Position numbers and translations under genes: made by a program. Under the pieces are notes generated by a model. It did not search any database and was not told the origin of the DNA. It saw only the letters and a list, made by a program, of their open reading frames with translations. Positions 32,289 to 42,527 of a DNA stretch of 64,000 nt are shown here, one piece after another. Origin of the DNA: Microstegium vimineum (taxonomy: Eukaryota > Streptophyta > Magnoliopsida > Poales > Poaceae); contig CM039127.1 in the NCBI GenBank assembly GCA_022036555.1, positions 52,464,122-52,528,121 of the forward strand, read 5' to 3'. Each line of letters opens with the position of its first letter. Position 1 is the first letter of the stretch.

Positions 32289-34635
32289 ATGGCCACCGCC
32301 GATCGTGTCGTCCACTTTCTCCGCGGGCCGCCAACGACGACAGGCGGCGCTCCGGCCGCCGCCGCCGCTGCCCCCGCCCGCGCGGCTCGCCGGGGTCTTC
32401 CACAGACGCGTCGCCTCCACTTCGGGCAGGCTCCTACGGGGACGCGGCGCGCGTCCGTGTCCTGCCGCAGCTTGAGCACCAGCAGCTCTAGCGGGGAGGA
32501 GAGACGACGGCTGACGTACAAGGATGCCGGCGTGGACGTCGACGCCGGCAACGAGCTTGTGCGCCGCATCGCCAGGATGACACCCGGGATTGGCGGCTTC
32601 AGTGGTTTATTCGACTTGGGTAATAGATATGCCGGCCGGTGCGACAACTGTAGATGGGGGTGCAATGCAACATGCAGTTGGATGTTTTTTTTAAATAAAT
32701 AAATAAACATGTATAGTTGGATGGTTCATTTGCTGCTGCTCACTCACTCGATGATCCTTCCTTGTGCTCACTTTCTGAAATTTCGCTTTCGTGTCGCTTT
32801 ATCCGAACAGGGGATGGCCGCTACCTTGCTGGTAGCGTTGACGGAGTGGGGACAAAGCTGAAGCTTGCTTTCGAAACGGGTATTCATGATACAATTGGCA
32901 TTGACCTGGTATGAGTTCAGTTGTGATGTAAGCTGCTTGTTTTCCATATCTCTGTTGTAATATATAAGTTGGTTGAATGCATTGAGGTCACTGTGACAGG
33001 TGGCAATGTGCGTCAATGACATCATAACTTCAGGTGCAAGACCGCAGTTCTTCCTAGATTACTATGCAACGAGCAAACTTGATGTGGATATTACAGAGAA
33101 GGTACTGTCGACACTTTATTATTAGAGTAATTTTTGCCATTCTCATACTTATTTTATTGGTCTTTGGCGCATGCATGGAACATTTCGATTATGACCATAA
33201 GCACATCATAAATTATGTAGGTTATCAAGGGGATTAAGGTTGGGTGCCAACAAACAGGTTGTTCTGATGAAAACAAAAAAAAAGGCAAAAAAAGGGTACC
33301 AGATTTTGCTCTGTTAGGAGGGGAGGTAAGATTTTCTGGATTAAATTAAATTACCATGACTTTGCATTATAATCCTGCAGTACTATCGTTACAAGTCACA
33401 GTAGTTGTATATGAACGGATCAAATGTCGTGCACTGCCAGACTGTGTCTTCAAGTGCTGCATATTTGTTATCATGTTTACTCGATTACTTATGTGGATTC
33501 CTTGGGATGACATACTTTACTTAGAAGCAGATTTTGTTTTGTTTTGTTTTTTATACTTTTAATTCCTTGCAAATTCAAATGAATCCACATAATGTGTTAC
33601 TTTTTATGAAAAGACAAAAACAGTCGAACTGATTATTGAATAATCGATCATTACAGACAGCAGAAATGCCTGGATTCTATGCAGAGGGTGAATATGATCT
33701 ATGTGGTTTTGCTGTGGGTATTGTGGAAAAGGATAAAGTCATTGATGGAGAAAACATTCTTCAGGGAGATGTCCTTATAGGTCTGCCTGCTAGTGGGGTT
33801 CATTCTAACGGATTCTCTCTTGTTAGAAGGTATTATACCTTTCTGAATTCCACTTGTTTCAAATCTGTAATATAACATTGGAATTATGAATATTCATCTA
33901 GCATATTTTTTTTATCTCTTCCCATTGTTGAACATTATATATATCTTGTTAATGATGGCTGGGAATCCTTAATTTTCAAGAGTACTGGAGAAAAGCGGAC
34001 TTTCCTTGAGTGACCAGCTCCCAAGAAATGATGGCATAACTACTACTGTTGGTGAAGCTCTAATGGAACCAACTGTTATCTATGTTAAGCAGGTTGGGTT
34101 TGCTTATCTATATCTCATATTTCATTCATACTTTTACTGATGAACTTTTGATCTAAATTGTTTGAAATGGAAAAAAAAAAGGTGCTTGAGATTATTAGCA
34201 AGGGTGGTGTGAAAGGACTAGCCCACATTACTGGTGGTGGCTTTACTCACAATATTCCAAGAGTGTTTCCTTCTGGACTCGGGGCAAAAATCTTTACTGG
34301 GTCATGGGAAGTGCCTCCTGTCTTCAACTGGCTTCAACAGGCAAGCACAAATGATCCACGAGATTCAACTCTGGTTTTCAGCATCTGCATGTGCCTGATA
34401 TATATATACTCTGCCTAGATCTAGAGACCTTTTAACATATTGTCATTATATATGTATTTTGTAGGTTGGAAACATTGATGATGCAGAGATGCGGCGAACG
34501 TTCAATATGGGCATTGGGATGGTTCTTGTGGTAGGAAGAGAGTCAGCAGACAGAATTATTGAAGATACCAATGGATCAAATCCTGCTTATCGCATTGGAG
34601 AGGTGATCCAGGGTGAAGGGGTTCAGTACGTCTGA
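32289..34635 (+). CDS. PUR5: Phosphoribosylformylglycinamidine cyclo-ligase (AIR synthetase), plastid-targeted
   Basis: Eight exons (32289-32619, 32811-32908, 33000-33101, 33221-33325, 33657-33829, 33981-34092, 34182-34340, 34465-34635) encode 416 residues, or 401 if a 45-nt stretch in exon 4 is spliced. It catalyses the ATP-dependent closure of FGAM to AIR, the fifth step of purine synthesis. An Ala/Arg-rich transit peptide precedes LTYKDAGVDVDAG. Family signatures follow: GSVDGVGTKLKLA, VNDIITSGA, LLGGETAEMPGFY, GLPASGVHSNGFSL, ITGGGFTHNIPRV and FNMGIGMVLVV. Exon 7 uses a GC donor (CAG, GCAAGC at 34341) and is preceded by an A-run instead of a pyrimidine tract. All junction phases agree, and the gene appears functional. 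It lies inside the RPA1 array on the opposite strand. Confidence 0.95.
33258..33302 (+). other. 45-nt exitron-like micro-intron in PUR5 exon 4
   Basis: The stretch begins GTTGTTCTGATG and ends GGTACCAG, is 45 nt (15 codons) long and has no stop. Retained, it adds a lysine-rich insert (NKKKGKKR) between CQQT and DFALLGGE. Removed, the codon GAT is rebuilt and the protein reads CQQTDFALLGGE, the same length and pattern as the usual family sequence (CQQSDCALLGGE). Conservation therefore argues for splicing, yet 45 nt is below the usual plant intron minimum of about 60-70. Confidence 0.6.
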
Positions 34636-35270
34636 CCCATTTTATTATGCCTTCACTGCTTGCTTATAGTGGCTTGAATTTGAATCTTGTTGGCCGGCTG
34701 GGCAAAGCAGCCCAGTTTCTGTAACTCGCCTTTAAACGGCTGATACTGTTATTTGTTATTTGTTATTTGTTATTTGGATCAAAATTATTGGCCACTAATA
34801 ACAATTGCCATATCAGAGCTTGCTTGTCTTTTGCATCATGGTAGCATCAACAATTGTCGCTACAAAAACCAAATACTTGCAAGGAGTACATTTATATTTG
34901 AATCCATAAGGGCTTTGATTTTACATACATTGCAATAGGTGGTTACAAACTGAAATTATGAGAATGAAGCATATCATTTCATTATTAGTCGTAGTCGTAC
35001 ATGTCGAACGGGATTGGCTTTTTAAAATTCTGGTACGTGCTGTTTTTATTAATGAGGAAATGTATATAAAAAAGATATTCTACACATATATGCATAGCAG
35101 CACCTGGCTGACTATATGTTTTTTTTTATGGAAAGCTGACTATGTTTGGATAAGTAATAACAGACCCGTGAACTGAAACGTTCTAAATGCAGTACCAACA
35201 AAAAGGAGATTTGGTTCAGAAATTAGCACCAAAATCTAGATCAAAATGGAACATGTTTTCTTCTTCAGAA
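34636..35270. other. PUR5 3' flank, no further gene
   Basis: AT-rich sequence with short repeats such as (TTATTTG)3-4 at about 34749-34776. No ORF is convincing. Confidence 0.45.
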
Positions 35271-35274
35271 TCAG

Positions 35275-35345
35275 GGAGATAGGTGGTTCAGGGAGCCGGC
35301 GAGCATGGTGGAGCTGAGGCCGCTACTGACCCCTGACTCAGTATC
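35275..35345 (-). pseudogene. Relic of an RPA70N exon
   Basis: On the minus strand a short frame reads STMLAGSLNHLS, matching PGMLAASLNHLV of the chimeric gene's divergent RPA70N exon. The nucleotide match around ATGCTCGCCG(G/C)(C/G)TCCCT is close. No flanking RPA70N sequence can be traced further. It suggests another array member once lay between PUR5 and copy E. The match is short, so chance cannot be excluded. Confidence 0.4.
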
Positions 35346-36703
35346 AATGATCTAACTAGTTCAACACAAGCAACGTCCTGCATCCATATACATACACAAA
35401 CACAAGACGAGGAAGCACAAATAAAGAGCACACGATATAATCGTCACATTACGTTATAAATGGAGACCTTGCAACAATATCATTGCATTCGAGGGCTTTG
35501 CATGATATCAGGTAATCCATGGCTCCAAGGAGAACTTGGCACCAGCAATACTGCGAGTCTGCGAGTAGAATACTAGCCAATGCATTGTCCTGACGACACA
35601 CACACTGACGCACACACAGTACATGACAAAGATTGGATTGTTCATGCAACTAGAGCACATTTAGTGTTGGAGACACCCTACCCTGGATCATACAAAAATG
35701 TTAACCCCGCATAAACAACTAATTCCAATCGAGCGTACGTAGGATTGTCCCGTGCACTTTCAGTATCTAGCTAGTTCAGTAACCTGACTGATCACATTCT
35801 CGGCAGCAAGTGAAGCAGCTTCAGTTGAAGCCCTCTTCCCCTCCTACAGGCTGTTGCTGTCTGCCTCTTCTGATAGCAGATACGTCACACGCACACGAGC
35901 AGCGAGTCATGGCATTGCCAGTGCTGAAGCTCTACACGCCCTGCTGTAGCCGGGCTTCCAAATCTGAGAAATCAGTTGTCATGCCCACAGAGATGTGGTT
36001 CACAAGACGACGACATTCGTCTGATAGATCCACAGATTCAACCTTGACGATATTAACTGCAGGGCTTTCATCATCACTGATGAATCCCTCTGGGTTCAGG
36101 TTCACCTCGAATAGTAGTAGCATAAATCTCACCTGTTGAATCCACTAGCTGAACAAAGATCCTGTACCTATAGTCACAAGCTGCATAGGTCATGTTGCAT
36201 CCGTCGCAGTGCCACCACTCATATCCATTGCTAATGACTGCTCCGTCGCATTGATCACCATTCAGATGATTCACCACCAATGGGCATGCTACATAACACA
36301 AATTCTCGCTGTTTATAGCTGAGAGAGTAGCTTTAACAGTGAACAACTCATCTGGCTTCACCAGGTATCCCAAGGCATCTGTGATTTCTTTTTTTGAAAA
36401 ATAGGCATCTTTGATTTCTGCAACCGTTTTCCTTGGAATTTCTGCTAGCATGCCCTGATTAACAGAGGTTATTGTGCCTGAACTCTGCTCCTTACGTACA
36501 TTTTTCATCTCATCAAAGGGTTTAGAGTCTCCAATTATGCCCTGCTCACTTTGCAGAACATCGAGTTTGAGAACGATAATGATCCTGAATAAAAGACAAA
36601 GGCATGCATGGTTAGCTCAACTGATAAAAAGTAAGCTAAGCCATGATAAGGTATATAAACAAACAAATGTTCAAATAGTGTACTCCTCTCCTTTTAAAAG
36701 ATA

Positions 36704-36946
36704 GTCCATCCATCCCAAGAATCTTGGAGACTCAAAATATCTCAAGTTTGACCAAACTTATATGACAATATAATAACATTTATGATGTCAACTAAGTATC
36801 ATTAGATTCGTTATCAATTATATTTTCATAGTATGTCTATTTGATGTCATAAATCTTTATAGTTTTCTCTATCATTATTAGTCACACTTGAGATACTTTG
36901 ACTCTTCAAGATTCTTGGAAGGTCTTATAATTTGGGATGAAGGGAG
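36704..36946. mobile_element. Stowaway-like MITE in the RPA1-E intron, 243 bp
   Basis: The ends GTCCATCCATCCCAAGAATC and TTTGGGATGAAGGGAG form an imperfect inverted repeat with TA on both sides (36702-36703, 36947-36948), as expected for Stowaway. The sequence immediately after it (GATGCCTAGTCAGCTCTA) matches the introns of copies A and B, which confirms insertion into a duplicated intron. Confidence 0.82.
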
Positions 36947-37134
36947 TAGATGCCTAGTCAGCTCTACTGGAATAGGTATTTCGATGAATTAACTCAAGTC
37001 ATAGAACCAAAGAAGTTAGGCAAGGCAAACACCGATTCTTGCAAATAATCAGGAAATAACAGTGACCCACTTGAGATCTTGAAATATTTCATCCTATCAC
37101 TACGATCGTGTTGTGTTGTTAAGATACTTTATTA

Positions 37135-37264
37135 CTCCATCCATTCTAGATTATAAGATGTTTTGGTTTTTCTAGATTCCTAGTTTTTGTTACTTATCTA
37201 GATATACAGTAAACTCTATCAATTCAGATATGAAAAAATGTCTTATAATTTGGGACAGAGAACA
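37135..37264. mobile_element. Second Stowaway-like MITE in the RPA1-E intron
   Basis: CTCCATCCATTCTAGATTAT at the left pairs loosely with ATAATTTGGGACAGAGAAC at the right, with TA at both flanks. Inner TTATAAGATGTTTT and AAAAATGTCTTATAA are also inverse. The ends are degenerate. Confidence 0.6.
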
Positions 37265-38076
37265 TAGAATTCTATAATTGTGCATACTTAGTACGGGCCA
37301 CGAGAATATACACAAGGTTTAATTTAGACTTGTTTAAATTTTAGAAAAGCTACTGGTACGACTCATTAGAAATTTAGAATGCTGATGACAACAGCATGTG
37401 CTGTGACATGTTTCACTGATTTGATATGGGTGTCAACATGCATGGAAAATTGCCGATATGTAAGCACTGCCTTACAAATTAAATACTAATTAAGGATCAT
37501 CAATTAATAGCATATATGTTATTTATACAGTATATAATAATAAAAGACATAATAACTAACTAAACCTCACCTGCGGTTCTGCATGGTGTTGCAGCAGAAC
37601 TCGCGGAGGCGGATGATTGAGCCCGTCCGGATGGAGCCGTCCCGGGCGCGCGGGTTCTCGGAGGTGGCGAGCATTGACTGCAGCGTGTATTCGCCATCCG
37701 GAAGCGCTCGACGGAGGGGTTCTTGGTGTTGTTGACCATCCGCATGTCCACCACCTGGAGCACGGGCTGCAGCGTCCCGTTGCCGCCGTCGGCGAGCTCG
37801 GCGATCGCAGCCACAGCTCCGGGTGTCAGCTGCGCAGCCGCCGCCATCGTTCTCAGGGGAATTTAGGGGTCTGAGCGTCTCCTGAACCCAAATCTGGGCC
37901 CTATACAAATACTCAAGCCTCCAAATCGGATCGACCGGACTTCCAAAATAACAACCGTCCTCTCTTCTAGGGTTTTTTTTTTGACTAATTTTATATAAAA
38001 AAATATTAATATTTACTAAATCTATTTTATTAATAAATTTATTTGACGATACAAATGCTACACATATTTTGTACAA

Positions 38077-39945
38077 ATATAATCAAGAAGCAATAGTTAT
38101 TTTGGGATGGTAGAGTACAACCTTTTACTAGTTTTAACGGTAATAGCGTAACTCATGTGTTTGTATGCCACATTCGCGATACACTGCTTCCACATGACCC
38201 CGTACTCTACTGAAGAGAAGTCTGGCGACGACGATTATGGTTGCTCCCACATGACCCTGTGCCTCAATGGAGACTAAAGACTAACCTCCATATTCACACC
38301 CAAATAAGAGTTGCTTCGAGATTCTAACCTTTCCTCAATGTAGTTTTCTAATCTATGAGTAGTATTTAGCTTAAATCGTATAGTACATGTGGAACTTGTT
38401 ATTTACAAAATGCTCGTGAAATACTTATCTTCCTTTGATCCGAGGCTGTTGATAATGATTTTGAGTATGTGAAAGTATGACATTTTCACCATCAACACTG
38501 GGACATCGTTGTAGGCAGCACATGCACTTGATCAAGGAGCGACGGTGACCCATTAGGAATGATAGACATAAAAGGGAGCGATGTAGGTGCCCCACACTCT
38601 GGCAAGTCAATGGCTACAAGAGTAGGAGAGCTCACTCCGAGTCTGGGAGAGCTTGGCAAGAGCATAAAAGGACAATCCAACAAAATCATCCATCAACCTT
38701 CTCCTAGGAGCTCAGTCCATATGAGTGCGAAACCTTCATGTATGTGGGAGCATAACAGGATGTGGCCCATAGAACAAGCGACCGATCATCACAAGAAACA
38801 ATCCTCCTATGGCTCTCTAGGTGGTCACCGACGATGGGCTCTCCTAGGGTTTATCTTCAATTCCCTATCAAGGTGATCTAGTCTTATTCACCAAATTAAT
38901 ATATGGACATATACTATGAAATACGAGATGCGTTTTAAAATGTTTGTTACCCAATAAGTCAGTATACCCACAAATATCAAAATCTATGTAACCTACATTT
39001 GTCCCATGAGTCATGGCGTCCACCTATGAAGGGTACAAATCTCATAGTGAAGTAAACTGCTTTAAGGAACCGCGTGTGGATGTCGTATGTCCGTCTCTTC
39101 ATGCTTCGTTCACACCCGACGGTGCATGTTAAAAGAAAGGGAAATCTATTAATTTGATCGTCACCTTATTGATGAATCCGACGTTGAGACCGAGAAAGAT
39201 CCTTCCTTGATGGCTTTGAGATACTACTTCCTTCGTATTAATTAGTAAATCAAGTTATTTTTTGGATAATGTTTGAGTTAAATATTAGAAATATAAATTA
39301 TGAATAATTTTTAAATTGTTGAGTTTAAAAATGTGAAGAATAGCCTTTAAAAGTACTTTCATACAAATATACATATATCACATTCCAATAAATATTTTTT
39401 AAAATAAATAAGTGCTTTATAGACGGTATCACTGCCAAAAACAACTTGCTTTACAGCTACGTAGTAAATACGCAATTAATTAATCAGCAAAAGTTGTCAT
39501 CATAGGAATCAAGTGCCATTTATAGTGTAGTAGAGGATGGATTACTACAAAAATGGTTTAATTAATTTGCAGACTGTCCCTGCAAACCATCATGAAAAAA
39601 CTACCGCTCAACACAAAACTATGAAGATTTTCTTATGTAGCAGCACGTACGCGGTGAGTCGGTGGAGCGGCCAGCGAAAGCATCTATTTTTGTTTTTACT
39701 GTATTATTAATTAGATTTCTAATTTTTCTAGCAAGGGTGCAGACGTGCAGTCGGGGGATCGACCATGTCCGACTCCGAATAGATGTGCTACCATGTCCGG
39801 AACCGGAACGAATTGAATTACGGCAATCTTGTTTCTTGTAGCGCGCGGTTGAGTTCGTTCTTGGAGATTCTTATTTATACCATCCATCCATCCATCGATC
39901 TGCGGCACTGAAATCGTTTCTCATATCGTATCGCTCGAACATACA
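38077..39945. other. Intergenic DNA with no supported gene
   Basis: Short ORFs near 38425-38876 have no recognisable domain. The remainder is AT-rich. The stretch before 39946 holds (CCAT)n at about 39880-39892 and is the likely promoter and leader of the next gene. No TATA box is clear. Confidence 0.4.
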
Positions 39946-39957
39946 TTGATCATCATC

Positions 39958-40578
39958 ATGCAGGCAGCCGCCGCTGCCGCTGCCGCCGCCGCCGCAAGGG
40001 TCGTCACAGGGAGATTCGGGCTGCTGCAACCATCCGTGCTGCGCCGCGTCGTCTTCTGCGCCGGCCTCGCCTTGCGCGGCGCCAAGCGGACGGCGGAGAG
40101 CATCGCACGCCTGGAGCTCCTCCTCTACGCCACCAACGAGATGACGCTCGCCGAAATCCTGGTGTTCCTGACGTCCACCTTCGAGGACGTGGACGACAAC
40201 CCGCCGCCGGAGCCGGCGGGGCCAGAGCCAGACATCCTCGTCGCCGTCCTCGGCGGCGTGGCCGTCGTCGCTGGGGCGCTCTTCGTCGTCTCGTCCATCA
40301 CCAACGAGGCCGTCCCCGTCCCCAAGTGCAGCTACACAAGGAATGAGCAGCAGAAGAACCCTTACGCTTACGCACTTACGGCGGGGCCATCATCCCATCA
40401 GGAGCCGTCAGCGCCGGCGCCGGTGACGGTGACGGTGACGGTGACGGCGCCGGCTGCTCCGCCGCCGCGTAGGGCCGTTGCTGCGCGTTTTGACGCCAGT
40501 CGTGCCATTGCGGCTTGGATCCAGGAGTGTGAGGCGGCTGGGATCAATCATCGCAGCAGGCACCAAAGGAGGAAATAG
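39958..40578 (+). CDS. Unrecognised single-exon protein with one membrane segment
   Basis: The frame is open from 39946. I prefer the ATG at 39958 (MQAA followed by an alanine run), giving about 206 residues. Visible parts are an Ala-rich, Arg-containing N-terminus resembling an organelle-type or signal-anchor region, a segment SIARLELLLYATNEMTLAEI, an acidic-proline patch (DNPPPEPAGPEP) and a hydrophobic stretch of about 22 residues (ILVAVLGGVAVVAGALFVV) likely to span a membrane. After that come a TVTVTVT run encoded by a GGTGAC repeat and a basic C-terminus (NHRSRHQRRK). The high third-position GC is typical of a grass nuclear gene, unlike the surroundings. I do not recognise a family and assign no function. 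Confidence 0.6.
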   Translation: MQAAAAAAAAAAARVVTGRFGLLQPSVLRRVVFCAGLALRGAKRTAESIARLELLLYATNEMTLAEILVFLTSTFEDVDDNPPPEPAGPEPDILVAVLGGVAVVAGALFVVSSITNEAVPVPKCSYTRNEQQKNPYAYALTAGPSSHQEPSAPAPVTVTVTVTAPAAPPPRRAVAARFDASRAIAAWIQECEAAGINHRSRHQRRK

Positions 40579-41004
40579 CAGCTTGGAATTAATTAATGGT
40601 GGAATGGAAGGCGGAGTTCATCGTCGTCAGTAGATTTGTTGTTCTGTATAGATAGATACAGTAGTAAATGCATATGATCAGATGCATATGATCATTGCTA
40701 GCGCTGCTTGTGGATTTGCGTATCTGCAGCTAGTTATATTATAAGTTTATGTAAAAGAGTGTAAACTAATATCTATATAAAAGGGCCCACTTATAATACT
40801 ATTGATTCAATAAAAGAGCAAGGACTTTGATGTAACTCAGAATGGTAAGTGAAAAGGTAGTTTCATTTTTTACAATCAGAACAGTAGGAAAGGATGTTTT
40901 TATCTTTTGTTTAATATGTTGCATGCATGTAGTGATTGTAAAAACCTTATATTTACCTCGATGATCACCTTTGGTTGAGTAGCGTTGTTTCTTTGCTTTG
41001 CCAC
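40579..41004. other. 3' flank of the preceding gene up to the retrotransposon
   Basis: AT-rich sequence, with TGCATATGATCA duplicated near 40670-40695. No gene is present. The GCCAC target site ends at 41004. Confidence 0.5.
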
Positions 41005-42104
41005 TGTTGACACAAAAAACGTCAGGATCTGCGAACACCTCAGGCTTATACCCGAAATTCGATATCCGGTGGCGTGCCAGTCGATTTGACCAGTTAATCG
41101 ACAAGGACGATAACTAGAACAAGATTCAATCCAGACAACGGCGATGCGCCCGGATGCTGGGATTGAGGCTTGATCAGGATAACTAGAGCAGAGTTGAACG
41201 AGGCAACAGCGATGCGCCCGGATGCCAAGGCTCAGAGGTACTCCCACGCGGAACTTGCAAGGATTTGACGGAGATCAAGGTGATGCAGCCCGTCGAAGCT
41301 TGAAGAACTCGTTAAAATCTATAACTAATGCAAAAAGGGTAAATTGCGATAAAAAGTAGAATAAGAGTAAAATTGGTTTGTTTGGTATTGGATTGATTGT
41401 TCTTTTCGTAGCCCTCGGGCACATATTTATACTCCCGCATGGAGAGTTGTACAAAGACACGACACGTACCTTTCCTAAAACAAACTCCTAATTTTAAGGA
41501 AACTGACTCGTGCAGGAGCCAGATAACAATATTTATTTCCTAAACAAACACGCCTATTTTAAAGGAAAATAAACGACTCATGCAAGAGTCGGACTCAAAC
41601 TACTATAATAATACTGGTACAAAATCACCAGTTTCCTTATGCCTCATCTCGATGGAAACTTTTCATCGGCAGATCCCTTCAATCCACAACTTCCTTCTTT
41701 TGGCCACCAGTCTTCCGATGATATCACACGCTAAGTTATCCTGTACTTATCGGCATCCCATACCCATCGGCATCGGCATCGGTAATACTTCCCGATCGGC
41801 AACCTTGCATTGGCAACTGTTTACCAATCAGCCCCTATCGGCAATCGGTAACCGCTCTTCATCGGCAATCGGCAATGTCTCCTCATCGGCAATCGGCAAT
41901 AACAACTTTACAGCCCAGACGACCTGACTTCACCAATTAACCTTATCGGCACGAACCATTCAGCCTCCATCGGCAACACACTTAGTCTTCCTGCAACATT
42001 TTTCCATCGGCAATACTGGTTCGATTTCCCGATGCCGATGGAGAACGGCCGTTGACCAGTCAAGCCTTAGCTCATTTGACATGTGCTAAAAAACGGTGTC
42101 AACA
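41005..42104 (-). repeat. 3' LTR (left copy), 1100 bp
   Basis: It is bounded by TGTTGACAC and GTGTCAACA. It contains a dense run of ATCGGCA motifs (41660-42040) and, compared with the other LTR, an extra stretch of about 20-30 bp with two more ATCGGCAATCGGCAA units near 41865-41900. Confidence 0.95.
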
Positions 42105-42118
42105 CATGCCCCCCAGTT
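42105..42118 (-). promoter_or_regulatory. Polypurine tract of the retrotransposon
   Basis: On the minus strand AACTGGGGGGCATG directly precedes the 3' LTR. A G-rich purine run at this position primes plus-strand DNA synthesis in LTR elements. Confidence 0.65.
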
Positions 42119-42527
42119 TCGGAGTGTATAATATTTTACGTGCCGAAATTCTCTCCACTGTAGCCATTGCTGTAGCCGTTACCTTCGAGATAGATGCACA
42201 GTTTCCTCGATCTTTGCATGTGGAACCGCAATTTAATAATAAAATCCCTCGATTGTAGCACAAACAGTTGCAGACCACCTCGATCACCGCACGTATCTAC
42301 CGCGACCCTCTCCACATTCTTGCACAGTGTGAAACGGAACCCCAAAATGCCCCTGAGTAAGCTTATAAAAGTTACCGGGATCCACACTACTTTTTTACCC
42401 GAGTCCATTTTCACTTTTACACTCCCTGCCTTCGTCTTCAACCTCCGGCGCCTCCGAAGAACACGAGCTCGAGCAACAGTCCTTCTCCGCAATCCAAGGA
42501 CGAACCGCAAGCACTCCCTCGACTCTA

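Larger units (their letters stand above)
35932..37847 (-). pseudogene. RPA1 copy E: truncated RPA70N plus DBD-C, no DBD-A/B
   Basis: Exon 1 (37571-37847) begins MAAAAQLTPGAVAAIAE and is close to copy A, but a 13-nt deletion after ERFRM (about 37700) shifts the rest (YTLQSMLATSENPRARDGSI) out of frame. A phase-2 intron leads to exon 2 (top 36584): IIIVLKLDVLQSEQGIIGDS, about 30 linker residues and then directly DBD-C. The zinc ribbon C-x11-C-x13-C-x2-C is kept (WWHCDGC). A 10-residue insertion (YFSKKEITDA) flanked by a 16-bp direct repeat lies before it. The frame shifts again after GEIYATT (about 36110), and the final segment (35932-36132) does not match DBD-C well. DBD-A and DBD-B, the main DNA-binding folds, are missing. 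It is almost certainly non-functional as RPA1. Confidence 0.8.
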
